A DNA stretch of 64,000 nucleotides, from NCBI RefSeq assembly GCF_035474595.1, contig NZ_DATIND010000156.1, positions 1 through 64,000 of the forward strand. Direction: 5' to 3'. This DNA is from Longimicrobium sp. Its GTDB lineage: Bacteria; Gemmatimonadota; Gemmatimonadetes; Longimicrobiales; Longimicrobiaceae. The position numbers and the translations under genes were made by a program. Positions within the stretch are counted from its first letter, which is position 1. Every line of letters begins with the position of its first letter. Positions 48,106 to 58,036 of the stretch are shown here, piece after piece. The notes beneath the pieces were generated by a model. That model had not been told where the DNA came from. It was given only the letters and a program-made list of their open reading frames with translations, and did not search any database.

Positions 48106-48965
48106 GCCGCCCCCGCCTGGAAGATGGCGTCGGCCACGTCCAGCGCCTCGCGCGCCGCGCGGACCTCGTGCACGCGGAAGATGCGGGCGCCGCGCGCCAG
48201 CCCCGCCACGCACGCCCCCACCGTCCCCGCGTCGCGCCCCGAAGCCTCCACGCCGCCCAGCAGCGCGCCGATGAACGCCTTGCGGCTGGGCCCCAGCAGC
48301 ACCGGCCGCCCCAGCCGCTCGGCGATGACGTCCAGCCGCGCGATCAGCTCCAGGTTCTGCGCCGCCGTCTTGGCGAAGCCGATCCCCGGGTCGACCACGA
48401 TCCGCTCGGGGGCGACGCCGGCGTCCACCGCCCGCGCCAGCCGCGGCTCCAGCTCGTCGGCAACCTCGGCCGCCACGTCGCGGTAGCCGATCAGCGTCTG
48501 CATCGTTTCCGGCGTGCCGCGCATGTGCATCAGCACCAGCCCGGCGCCGGAGTCGGCCACCACGGCCGCCATCTCCGGATCCGCCAGCGCGGAAACGTCG
48601 TTGATGGCGTCCGCGCCCTCGGCCAGCACCGCGCGCGCGACCGCCGCCTTGCGCGTGTCGACGGTGACGGGAACGCCCAGCTCCGCCTTCACCGCGCGCA
48701 GCACGGGAAGGATGCGCGCGATCTCCTCGTCCGCCTGCACCGGCGCGGCGCCGGGACGGGTGGACTCGCCGCCCAGGTCCAGCGCGTGCGCGCCGTCGGC
48801 CACCAGCTGGCGGGCGCGCGCGAAGGCGGGGGCCACCGCGTGGAAGCGGCCCCCGTCGCTGAAGCTGTCGGGCGTCACGTTCAGCACGCCGACCACCACG
48901 GGGCGCTCCAGCGAGAGCGTCCGTCCGCGGATGCGCCAGGTGCCGGGGTTCGCCGCAGTCAGCAA
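48093..48965 (-). CDS. folP: dihydropteroate synthase
   Basis: A 290-residue TIM-barrel enzyme of folate synthesis that joins p-aminobenzoate to dihydropterin pyrophosphate, the sulfonamide target. Motifs: GVLNVTPDSFSDGG, DLGGESTRPGA, VDTRKAAVA, DPGIGFAKT and GPSRKAF. The start is uncertain: TTG at 48965 gives a normal N-terminus, while the frame upstream is made of octanucleotide-array sequence. It overlaps cdaA by 13 bases, and the ftsH gene precedes it. Confidence 0.9.
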   Translation of the reverse strand: MLTAANPGTWRIRGRTLSLERPVVVGVLNVTPDSFSDGGRFHAVAPAFARARQLVADGAHALDLGGESTRPGAAPVQADEEIARILPVLRAVKAELGVPVTVDTRKAAVARAVLAEGADAINDVSALADPEMAAVVADSGAGLVLMHMRGTPETMQTLIGYRDVAAEVADELEPRLARAVDAGVAPERIVVDPGIGFAKTAAQNLELIARLDVIAERLGRPVLLGPSRKAFIGALLGGVEASGRDAGTVGACVAGLARGARIFRVHEVRAAREALDVADAIFQAGAAWAR

Positions 48966-49135
48966 ACGAGTGCGAAAGTGCGAGAGTGCGAAGGTGCGAG
49001 AGTACAAAGAGCGAGTGGCGAAACTACCGTCTCCACGGCAGTTCCGCCACTCGCTGCAAGCCCCGTCGAAGAGCACGGATTCGCGCTTCAGCCCGTCACT
49101 TTCGCACTCTCGCACCCTCGCACTTTCGCACCCGC
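48966..49135. repeat. inverted pair of octanucleotide arrays between ftsH and folP
   Basis: Left arm 48966-49005 (GAGTGCGAAAGTGCGAGAGT and on) and complementary right arm 49103-49135 (CACTTTCGCACTCTCGCACC) with an inner inverted repeat (GCGAGTGGCGAAACT and AGTTCCGCCACTCGC). The whole could fold into a long hairpin. It reaches from the folP start to the ftsH stop codon. Confidence 0.75.
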
Positions 49136-49138
49136 CGT

Positions 49139-51133
<1,995 letters not shown>

Positions 51134-51186
51134 TGCTTGCGTCCCGTGTGCGCGCCGGTCGCCCGGCCGCGATGCAGCCCGCCGCC

Positions 51187-51753
51187 TCAGGAGTCGTGCT
51201 TCAGGCTCCCGATGAACGGCAGGTTGCGGAAATCCTCGGAATGGTCCAGCCCGTACCCGATCAGGAACTCGTGGGGGGCGTCGAAGCCCACCCAGCGGGG
51301 CTCGCGGATCAGGTTGGCCGCGATGTGCTTGTGGAGAAGAGTACAAATCTCCAGCGACAAGGGTCCGCGCTCCTCCAGCATGGGCACCAGCCGCGAGAGC
51401 GTGGTCCCGCTGTCCACGATGTCTTCCACGAGCACGATGTGCTTGTTCTCGAGGGAGATGGAGGGATCGTAGAGGAGGTTCACGTGGCCCGACGTGGTGG
51501 TGCCGCTCCCGTAGCTGCTGGCCACGATGAAGTCCACGTGCAGCGGCCGCGGGATGTGCCGCACCAGGTCGCTGAGGAAGATGAAGGAGCCCTTCAGCAG
51601 CCCCAGCACCAGCAGGGGCTCGTCGGGTTCGTACGCGCCCGCGATCTCCTGGCCCATCTCGGCCACGCGCGCGGCGATGGTCTTCTCGTCATACACGATC
51701 CGGGTGAGCTCGCGCCCCCCCGTCCGCTGCAGCGTTTCCGCCGAATCAGGCAT
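51187..51753 (-). CDS. hpt: hypoxanthine phosphoribosyltransferase
   Basis: A 188-residue type I PRTase with VLGLLKGSFIFLSDLVRHI, VDFIVASSYGSGT and the PRPP motif VLVEDIVDSGTTL. It salvages hypoxanthine and guanine with PRPP. It overlaps the end of tilS by 8 bases and precedes ftsH, the widely conserved tilS-hpt-ftsH order. Together with punA it completes purine salvage in this window. Confidence 0.95.
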   Translation of the reverse strand: MPDSAETLQRTGGRELTRIVYDEKTIAARVAEMGQEIAGAYEPDEPLLVLGLLKGSFIFLSDLVRHIPRPLHVDFIVASSYGSGTTTSGHVNLLYDPSISLENKHIVLVEDIVDSGTTLSRLVPMLEERGPLSLEICTLLHKHIAANLIREPRWVGFDAPHEFLIGYGLDHSEDFRNLPFIGSLKHDS

Positions 51754-53107
51754 CGTCGATCTGGACTGTTAGTGCCGGCTCGCCCGGCCCGGGCAGGCGC
51801 ACCGGACGCGCGAGCCCCGCCACCCACACCACCCTTCCCGCCGCGTCGGCCAGCACGGGAACGCGCGCGCGGGAGCCCCGCGGCACGCGCCGGTCGTTGA
51901 ACAGCCGCTTCAGCGTGCGCCCGCCCGCGGGGGTGCGCACCCGGTCGCCGGGGAGCCGCCCGCGCAGCAGCAGCGGGAGCTCCACCTCGCCGGCCGGGAG
52001 CGTCACCGCCGTCGCGTCGTCCGCCGCCGCGTGCCCGCCGTCCGAGCGCCAGGCGACGCGGCGCTCGCGGCCGCCGATGCGGCAGGTCCCGGCCCCGCGC
52101 GGGCCGTCGATGGCCAGGGGGAGGTCGGGGGGCGGGGGGGCGGACGCGCGCTCGATGCGGGCGGTGCCGAACTCGGTGCGGATGCGGATGCCGCCGGGGA
52201 GCGCCATCTCGCGCCCGCTGGGCGCGGCTCCGATAAACCGGAGCGCCGACCGGGTTCCGTCCCTGTCCGGGACCGCCCCCAGCCGGCGCAGCAGGCCGCG
52301 CAGCAGCCGTGCGGCCACGGCGGAATCATAACCCGCAAGCCGTTCCCGAACAAGGACGATGCCCCCGTCTTCCTCCCTCGCCAACCCCTCCGCCTCGGCC
52401 CGGAGAACGGCCTCCCAGGCGGCTTCGTCCTCGCGCGCGAGCGCGGCCAGGCGCACCAGCGCGCGCCGCGCGCCGGGAGCGATCGTCCGCTCGATGGCGG
52501 GGAGGATCTCCAGGCGGATGCGGTTGCGCGCGGGGTCGGCGGCGGCGTTGGTCGGGTCCTCGCGCCAGCGCAGGCGGTGCTCGCGGGCGTGGCGCCGGAT
52601 CTCCGCGCGCCAGAAGGGGAGGAGCGGGCGGACGAGTCGCCGCGCATCGTCCACCGGCGCGATCCCCGCCAGCCCGGCGACGCCCGTCCCCCGCAGCACG
52701 CGGAAGAGCACGGTCTCCGCCTGGTCGTCGGCGTGGTGCGCGGTGGCGATCCAATCCGCGTTCGACCGCTCGCGCGCCTCGCGCAGGAAGGCGTAGCGCG
52801 CGTCCCGCGCCTCCTCCTCCGTCCGCAGCGGGCGATTGCTTCGATCGGCGATGAGCGGCACCTCCCACGCGCGGCAGAGGCCGGCGGCCCAGCGCGCGTC
52901 ACACTCGCTGCCGGGCCGCATCGCGTGGTCGAAGTGCGCGGCGGAGAGGGCGATCCCCATCCCGCGCGCGGCGAAGCGGAGCAGGTGCAGGAGGACGACG
53001 GAGTCCACGCCGCCGGAGAGCGCCACCAGCACGTGCGCGCCATCTCCCACCCCCAGCGCGGCAAGGTGGTCCAGGAAACGGAGGGTGAAGGAGGGCCGCT
53101 CGCCCAT
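51746..53107 (-). CDS. tilS: tRNA(Ile)-lysidine synthetase
   Basis: A 453-residue enzyme that modifies C34 of tRNA-Ile with lysine so that it reads AUA. The N-type ATP pyrophosphatase motif SGGVDS is at residues 31-36 (VLVALSGGVDSVVLL), followed by AAHFDHAMRP and the TAHHADDQAETVLFRVLRG segment. A C-terminal TilS domain follows (RGRLPGDRVRTPAGGRTLKR). It overlaps hpt by 8 bases and starts the tilS-hpt-ftsH-folP-cdaA run. Confidence 0.95.
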   Translation of the reverse strand: MGERPSFTLRFLDHLAALGVGDGAHVLVALSGGVDSVVLLHLLRFAARGMGIALSAAHFDHAMRPGSECDARWAAGLCRAWEVPLIADRSNRPLRTEEEARDARYAFLREARERSNADWIATAHHADDQAETVLFRVLRGTGVAGLAGIAPVDDARRLVRPLLPFWRAEIRRHAREHRLRWREDPTNAAADPARNRIRLEILPAIERTIAPGARRALVRLAALAREDEAAWEAVLRAEAEGLAREEDGGIVLVRERLAGYDSAVAARLLRGLLRRLGAVPDRDGTRSALRFIGAAPSGREMALPGGIRIRTEFGTARIERASAPPPPDLPLAIDGPRGAGTCRIGGRERRVAWRSDGGHAAADDATAVTLPAGEVELPLLLRGRLPGDRVRTPAGGRTLKRLFNDRRVPRGSRARVPVLADAAGRVVWVAGLARPVRLPGPGEPALTVQIDDA

Positions 53108-53631
53108 TCCGCGGTCCGGCGCTGGGGGATTCAGGTGGAAGCTGCCGACAGTCTAACCGCCGCGGGCGAGGGAGCAAACGTCCGGAGCCTTCCGATGTCC
53201 CGCAGTCTCAGCGCACGAGTCCCGTTTTTCCCAAAATGTCTCCTCCGATGTGCGCCGTTTGTTCATATGTGGCCCCATTCTTTCTGTGGGGTGGGTGGGA
53301 CATGAGTGTCGCCAAGATGTCGCGCACCACCCACACGGCGCCTTTTCCGACAGATTCACCGATCACCCAAGTCATTGTCCACCAACAGCTTTCCTCAGGG
53401 GCGACGTGGTGTGGGAGGGGAATGGCGCTTGCTCTATCCATCCCTGCCCGATGCCATGACGCAGCACTTCTTCCGCGGCACCGGAACGCGCCTCTCCCCC
53501 GATTCAGCCGAATCCATTCGAATGGTTCCGCGCCCGCTTCGCGCCGGGCCCGGCTGACGGGGAGCCACGGGAACCCAATCCCTCACGAGCTTTCCCCGGG
53601 GACGGGCACTCCGCCCTCCCCACCCTCCTTC
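53108..53631. other. gene-free stretch between divergent tilS and the lipoprotein gene
   Basis: No convincing coding sequence. The central part (53220-53410) is clearly less GC-rich than its surroundings and may hold promoters for both directions. A small inverted repeat (GATTCAGCCGAATC) lies around 53501-53514. The riboswitch follows. Confidence 0.5.
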
Positions 53632-53705
53632 CGACAACGGCACCCCGGCCGCGAGGCCGGTCCGCAAAGCCACGGGTCTCCCGCAGACTGCCGGGCTACC
53701 GAAGA
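53632..53705 (+). ncRNA. c-di-GMP-I (GEMM-I) riboswitch
   Basis: The conserved core is visible in order: GGCACC, stem CCGGCC with a GCGA tetraloop and GGCCGG, then CCGCAAAGCCACGGGTCT, a variable loop, and AGACTGCCGGGCTACCG. The CGCAAAGCC and GCCGGGCTACCGA blocks and the GNRA-closed P2 helix are diagnostic of GEMM-I aptamers. It begins about 120 bases before the start of the lipoprotein gene, and a GCCGGC hairpin lies between it and the ribosome-binding site, which could be the expression platform. It would make the lipoprotein respond to c-di-GMP. Confidence 0.85.
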
Positions 53706-53752
53706 AGCGCACCGCCGGCCGCTCGCGCCGGCCCTGTCGAAGGAGCCCCATC

Positions 53753-55021
53753 ATGAGGACCCTCCGCTTCATCCCCCTCGCGCTTCTCGCCGCCGCGGCG
53801 GCGTGCTCGGACCAGGGCGGCTCGCCCACGGCGCCGGGCCGCACGCCGACGCCCCCCTCCGCGGCACTGGGGCCGGTCGCGGGCGCGATCTTCACCACCG
53901 GCGTGGCGTGCACGGGAACCAACGTCAACATCTTCGGCAGCAAGGCCGACGTCTACGTCGACGGCGGGCCGGCGCACACCGGCGCGGCCGGCCTCCCGGA
54001 CGGCGACTACTACGTGCAGGTGACCGAGCCCGGCGGCACGCTGCTGGGCACCAGCGTCGGCAGCGCCGCGCCCACGCCGGTGCACGTGGCGGGCGGCGAG
54101 TTCGCCTCGTGCTACCAGCTGCAGGACATCGTCTTCCTGCCGCCCGGCCTGGCGGTGAAGGGATTCAACACCACGTCGAACCCCGGCGGCGAGTACAAGG
54201 TGTGGGTGAGCAAGGACGCGGGGTTCGACCCGAGCGCCTCGAAGACCGACAACTTCAAGGTGAAGGAAGACCCCATCACCGGCACGCTGCACGTGCGCAA
54301 GTTCTACGACGCCAACGCCAACGGCCTGGATGACGACGCGCAGCCGGTCACCGGCTGGAAGGTGCGCATCCAGGACGGCCTGGACTGGACCCGCTACACG
54401 CCGGTGGACGTGCTCCTGGAGCAGGACACCTACACGGTGACCGAGTTCATGCCGGTGGAGACGAACTGGATGGCAACCACGGCGACCTCGGCCATCGTCT
54501 CCCTGCCGCCCGACGCGACGGTGACGTTCGGCAACCTGTGCGTGGGCGCCGGCGGCGGGCTGACGCTGGGCTTCTGGTCGAACAAGAACGGCCAGTCGTT
54601 CATCGACGCGGCCGACCTGGCGATGCTGACCGCGCTGAACCTGCGCAACGCGAACGGCACGGGGTTCGACCCGGCGAACTACGCGGGCTTCCGCAGCTGG
54701 ATCCTGAGCGCGACCGCCACCAACATGGCGTACATGCTCTCGGCGCAGCTGGCGGCGATGGAGCTGAACGTGTTCAACGGCAAGGTGAACGGCGGGTCGC
54801 TGATCTACGCGCCGGGAAGCACCAGCGCCAACGCGCTCGGCTTCGCGGCCGTGAACGCGGTGATGGCCGAGGCCAACACCGAGCTCGGGGCGCACGGCGT
54901 GGCCACGGACGGAAGCGCCTTCCGCTCGTACCAGGAAGCGCTGAAGAACGCGCTGGACCGCGGCAACAACAACCTGAACTTCGTGCAGGCCACGCCCTGC
55001 GCCTTCACCTTCGCCCCGTGA
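53753..55021 (+). CDS. secreted lipoprotein with SdrD B-like domain
   Basis: A 422-residue product. The signal peptide ends in a lipobox-type cysteine (ALLAAAAACS, Cys at about 18). A Ser/Pro/Thr linker and beta-rich regions follow, including a SdrD B/prealbumin-like segment (GTLHVRKFYDANANGLDDDA, about 181-230). The C-terminal region begins GGLTLGFWSNKNGQSFIDAA, a block seen in many secreted proteins. It is probably a surface or matrix protein. GGAG lies 9 bases before the ATG. The riboswitch upstream suggests c-di-GMP control, fitting an adhesion role. A terminator follows. Confidence 0.8.
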   Translation: MRTLRFIPLALLAAAAACSDQGGSPTAPGRTPTPPSAALGPVAGAIFTTGVACTGTNVNIFGSKADVYVDGGPAHTGAAGLPDGDYYVQVTEPGGTLLGTSVGSAAPTPVHVAGGEFASCYQLQDIVFLPPGLAVKGFNTTSNPGGEYKVWVSKDAGFDPSASKTDNFKVKEDPITGTLHVRKFYDANANGLDDDAQPVTGWKVRIQDGLDWTRYTPVDVLLEQDTYTVTEFMPVETNWMATTATSAIVSLPPDATVTFGNLCVGAGGGLTLGFWSNKNGQSFIDAADLAMLTALNLRNANGTGFDPANYAGFRSWILSATATNMAYMLSAQLAAMELNVFNGKVNGGSLIYAPGSTSANALGFAAVNAVMAEANTELGAHGVATDGSAFRSYQEALKNALDRGNNNLNFVQATPCAFTFAP

Positions 55022-55062
55022 CCGTTACGACGGGCGAGACCCTGTGAAGTCGCGGTTCGGAC

Positions 55063-55091
55063 GGAGGGCTCCACGCAGCGTGGAGCCCTCC
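55063..55091 (+). terminator. intrinsic terminator after the lipoprotein gene
   Basis: GGAGGGCTCCACG, loop CAG, CGTGGAGCCCTCC: a 13-bp perfect stem, followed by a weak T stretch. In the rest of the gap to 55361 I see no gene. Confidence 0.75.
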
Positions 55092-55361
55092 TGCGTTCGA
55101 TGGGAGACGATACTTCGCTCGTCCCCCCCGCCACGTGATGCGTGGCCGCAACAGAAGGTGGGTGGGCGATGATCGTGAGTAGCAGGGAATCTCCTTAAAA
55201 TCCAACAAGTTACGGCGGAGATGCGTATCAGCGGATCGCGGCATGTGCATTGCCCATCCGAAATGACGGCGAAAGCAGATTCGCCGCACGCGGATCCGCA
55301 TCCGCCCCTCCCTCCCCGGCATTCGCCGAACTCCTTCCCCGATCCCACCTCATCCCGACTC

Positions 55362-55988
55362 ATGCTGGAATGGATTCGCCGGCGCATCGCGGAGCCCGGC
55401 AAGGCGGAGCTGAACCGCAAGCTCCAGGTGGTCGACGCGGCGGCCGAGGGCGCGGGCGACTCGGCGCGCGCGCAGCTGTTCAACCGCGGCGGCGACCTGT
55501 GCGTGGCCGCGCGGCAGGTGCGCCGCGCGCTGGTGTACTACGGCCGCGCGGTGGACGCGTACCTGAAGGCGGGATACACCGGCCCGGCCGCGGCCATGTG
55601 CCGCAAGATCCTGCGCCACTCGCCCGAGGCGGTGCGCGCGCATTGCACGCTGGCATGCCTGGCCGCGCACGGCCGCCAGTTCGGCGAGGTGGAGCGCGAG
55701 GTGCGCTCGTTCGTGGAGGCGTCGCGGCGCACGCGCACCGAGCGGCTCACCATCCCGCGCCTGCGGCTGCTGGCCGAGGCGGTGAAGGAGCCCGGGGTGA
55801 AGCGCTACCTGGCCGCGCAGCTCGACGCGCTGGGCGACGAGCTGGGCGGCCGCCGCGTGCTGGCCTCGATGGACGCCGCGCCGCACCCGGACGACGAGCC
55901 GCCGATCGGCCTCGCCGGGCCCGTGGAGTGGGACAAGCTCGTCCGCGCCGCCGCCGCCGACCCGGACGACCTCTGGCGGTACGCGTAG
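55362..55988 (+). CDS. TPR-like helical protein
   Basis: A 208-residue cytoplasmic protein, mostly helical, with TPR-like helix pairs (LFNRGGDLCVAARQVRRALV; GYTGPAAAMCRKILRHSPEA; AHCTLACLAAHGRQFGEVER). The N-terminus (MLEWIRRRIAEPGKAELNRK) is amphipathic and might touch membrane. The ATG at 55362 begins this; an earlier in-frame start at 55221 adds a Pro/His-rich, unlikely segment. Function unknown. A strong terminator follows. Confidence 0.65.
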   Translation: MLEWIRRRIAEPGKAELNRKLQVVDAAAEGAGDSARAQLFNRGGDLCVAARQVRRALVYYGRAVDAYLKAGYTGPAAAMCRKILRHSPEAVRAHCTLACLAAHGRQFGEVEREVRSFVEASRRTRTERLTIPRLRLLAEAVKEPGVKRYLAAQLDALGDELGGRRVLASMDAAPHPDDEPPIGLAGPVEWDKLVRAAAADPDDLWRYA

Positions 55989-56019
55989 GAATCAGAATGG
56001 ATTGGTTCCACACAGAGAA

Positions 56020-56061
56020 ACGGAGCAGCGGAGAGCCCGACGAGGTTCTCCGCTGCTCCGT
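56020..56061 (+). terminator. intrinsic terminator after the TPR-like gene
   Basis: ACGGAGCAGCGGAGA, 12-base loop, TCTCCGCTGCTCCGT, then CTTTCC: a 15-bp perfect stem that also faces the convergent abiEii gene. Confidence 0.75.
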
Positions 56062-56145
56062 CTTTCCGCGTGCGTTTTCGCTTTCGGGGAGATGCGGGCG
56101 CGGATGTCGTTCCGGCTCACCTGCATCCCCCTGATATGAGATGCC

Positions 56146-57006
56146 TCAGGGCAGGTGGGACAGGAGAACAGAGCGTACAGCCTCCCCCGCGGCGAGCACG
56201 TCGAATTCCAGTCCCGCCGGAAGCACCAGCGGCATGTCGTCGCGAAAGCTCCGGTTCGCCAGCTTCCGCTCGAGCTCGCGTTCGAACAGCGCCCGCGTGA
56301 TGACCGTGTTCTCGCGGCGCATGTAGTCCAGGAAGGCCACAGCCACGCGTTCCGGCTCGAACAGCGGAGTCCCGCCGTTCCGTACCGAAGCTTCGTACCG
56401 GGCAAGGGCGCACTGAAGGTCGAAGAGGTCCCGCCCCTGGGTTCGCTGCAGCAGCGCGCGCAGCTTGGTCCCGAGCATCTCGTTCAGATCATAGGATCGG
56501 AGCATCACCGGCCCGGACAGCCCCGCCAGCGGAGGGTGATACGGCAGGTCGATCACGGCGAACACCGGGTCGCGCTCGCTGTAGTTCACCTCCACCTTGA
56601 TCGTCATCTCGGCCGGAGGCGCGAACGTTGGCCGGTAGGCAAAGACCATCCGTGCGATCTTCGACGGCTGCACCGCGTTCCGGACGGCAAGCTGGAGGGT
56701 CGTGAAGATACTCCGCACGGGCGGCCCCAGCTCTGGCGTGAGCACCCGCGCCAACGCCCGCAGGACGTGAGAGATGGGCCGGGCGCCCACCAGCACGAGG
56801 TCGATGTCTTCGGAGTACCGGGACGCGGGTGCGAGGTGCACCTTGTGGAGCACCGTTCCGCCGCGCATGGCAACCTGGCTGGCCAGGAAATCGTCGCGGA
56901 AGATGGCAACGACCGCGCGGGTGAGAAGGAGATCCTGCTCCACCTGTGCATCCGTGCGCCAGGCAGCGTGCTCGCGCCAGGCGATGATCTCCGGCCGTGG
57001 CCTCAA
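56146..57006 (-). CDS. abiEii: AbiEii-type nucleotidyltransferase toxin
   Basis: A 286-residue DNA polymerase-beta-like nucleotidyltransferase. The active-site motif GGTVLHK at 49-55 is followed by RYSEDIDLVLV with D67 and D69, then a later MLGTKLRALLQRTQGRDLFD helix (KxxAxxxR-type) typical of AbiEii/MenT toxins. Such toxins transfer nucleotides to tRNA 3' ends or other RNA and give abortive infection. It starts at TTG 57006, overlapping the antitoxin stop (TTGA), so it is translationally coupled. Confidence 0.88.
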   Translation of the reverse strand: MRPRPEIIAWREHAAWRTDAQVEQDLLLTRAVVAIFRDDFLASQVAMRGGTVLHKVHLAPASRYSEDIDLVLVGARPISHVLRALARVLTPELGPPVRSIFTTLQLAVRNAVQPSKIARMVFAYRPTFAPPAEMTIKVEVNYSERDPVFAVIDLPYHPPLAGLSGPVMLRSYDLNEMLGTKLRALLQRTQGRDLFDLQCALARYEASVRNGGTPLFEPERVAVAFLDYMRRENTVITRALFERELERKLANRSFRDDMPLVLPAGLEFDVLAAGEAVRSVLLSHLP

Positions 57007-57836
57007 GCGGCTACCTCGAATTCCGCGTTGACGAGCAGGTTCCAGCGTTGCGCGAGCGGCGCCCCGCCAGCGGGCTCGGACGGCACGAGGGCACTGGTGC
57101 GAACGCGGTCCCGGCGCGAAAGCCAGCGTTCCGCCACGCCCGCCTCGCGGCCCCGGCCGACCCGCTCCAGCAGATATCCCAGGCGCTGCGCCACCGCCAC
57201 CTCGCCACCCGCGTCCAGGGCCTGCTCCAGTGCGGCCGGACGCAGCGCCAGCTCCGCCAGCGCCGTCGCGACGACACTCAACCCGCCCGCAGCGCGAACG
57301 TACCGGACGAGGTCGTACGCCGTGGCCTCCGCTGTCGAGAGCCGCACCGGCGCTACTTCGGTCGGCTTCTCCTCGACAGGGGTCTCCGCCGCCGTGGCCT
57401 TCCGGATGAAGCGAAGGCGTTCGCGCCCGATCGTGATCGGGCGGATCTGCCGCGGCGATACGATCTGGGTTTCCTGCGCGGCATAATGCGAAGCACCGTG
57501 CCACTCGGCGGCCGTCAGCAGCCCCACGTAGTACGTGGGAACCTCAAGCGAGCGCATCAGTCCATCCAGGTACCAGGTGAGCGGCGGAGCCCCGCGGGTC
57601 CGGAACTCGGCCGGAACGATGATGAAGAAGCCGCTGTTTCGCAGCGGCCGCGTGATACGACGGGCTGAGAGCAACCTCGCCAAAGCCCCCCGCATCCCTG
57701 GAGAGGTGAGGGAAACCTTGGCGTTCAGCTCTTCATCGGCGAAGAAATACCTGCCGCTGGCCTGCACCTCTTCCACGAACCGCTCTACCTGCCCTCGCTC
57801 ACCCGCGCTCCCGCGGGACCTGCCATGCGTCACCAT
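57003..57836 (-). CDS. abiEi: AbiEi-type antitoxin and autorepressor
   Basis: A 277-residue protein. The winged-helix DNA-binding region is at about residues 10-85 (RYFFADEELNAKVSLTSPGM, LARLLSARRITRPLRNSGFF), followed by the AbiEi C-terminal domain (TYYVGLLTAAEWHGASHYAA; SPRQIRPITIGRERLRFIRK). It neutralises AbiEii and represses its own promoter. The start is at ATG 57836; TTG at 57857 is possible. It is coupled to abiEii by a TTGA overlap. Operator-like repeats lie just upstream. Confidence 0.88.
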   Translation of the reverse strand: MVTHGRSRGSAGERGQVERFVEEVQASGRYFFADEELNAKVSLTSPGMRGALARLLSARRITRPLRNSGFFIIVPAEFRTRGAPPLTWYLDGLMRSLEVPTYYVGLLTAAEWHGASHYAAQETQIVSPRQIRPITIGRERLRFIRKATAAETPVEEKPTEVAPVRLSTAEATAYDLVRYVRAAGGLSVVATALAELALRPAALEQALDAGGEVAVAQRLGYLLERVGRGREAGVAERWLSRRDRVRTSALVPSEPAGGAPLAQRWNLLVNAEFEVAA

Positions 57837-57870
57837 TGCTTTGGCTGTAGAGAGCAATCACGCGAACGTT

Positions 57871-57993
57871 GCTGCATCGTATGCAGATCATACACTTCAA
57901 ATATCGCTTTTGCATACGATGGAGCAAGAAATTTTTGCGAGGCCGCGAAATAGCCACTGTTACTGGCGCTTCTGCATATGATCGAGCGCCAGT
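57871..57993 (-). promoter_or_regulatory. abiE promoter region with three related repeats
   Basis: Three copies of a GCATACGAT-type site: 57871-57886 (inverted: GCTGCATCGTATGCAG), 57908-57924 (TTTTGCATACGATGGAGC) and 57969-57987 (CTTCTGCATATGATCGAGC). The third lies inside a perfect 9-bp inverted repeat (ACTGGCGCT at 57962-57970 and AGCGCCAGT at 57985-57993). The region is less GC-rich than its surroundings. AbiEi antitoxins bind inverted repeats in their promoters, so these are the likely operators. Confidence 0.6.
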
Positions 57994-58036
57994 CCCGCGA
58001 CGAGTCCCGAAGGGTCCGGGGAACGGTCTCGCACCC

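Noticed and set aside
48966-49115. N-terminal extension of FolP from 49115
   Set aside because: The extra residues are translated octanucleotide-array sequence and do not belong to the dihydropteroate synthase fold.
53236-54333. Plus-strand frame starting MSPPMCAVCSY upstream of the lipoprotein
   Set aside because: It becomes Arg/Pro-rich over the lipoprotein gene in the wrong frame and crosses the riboswitch; there is no ribosome-binding site.
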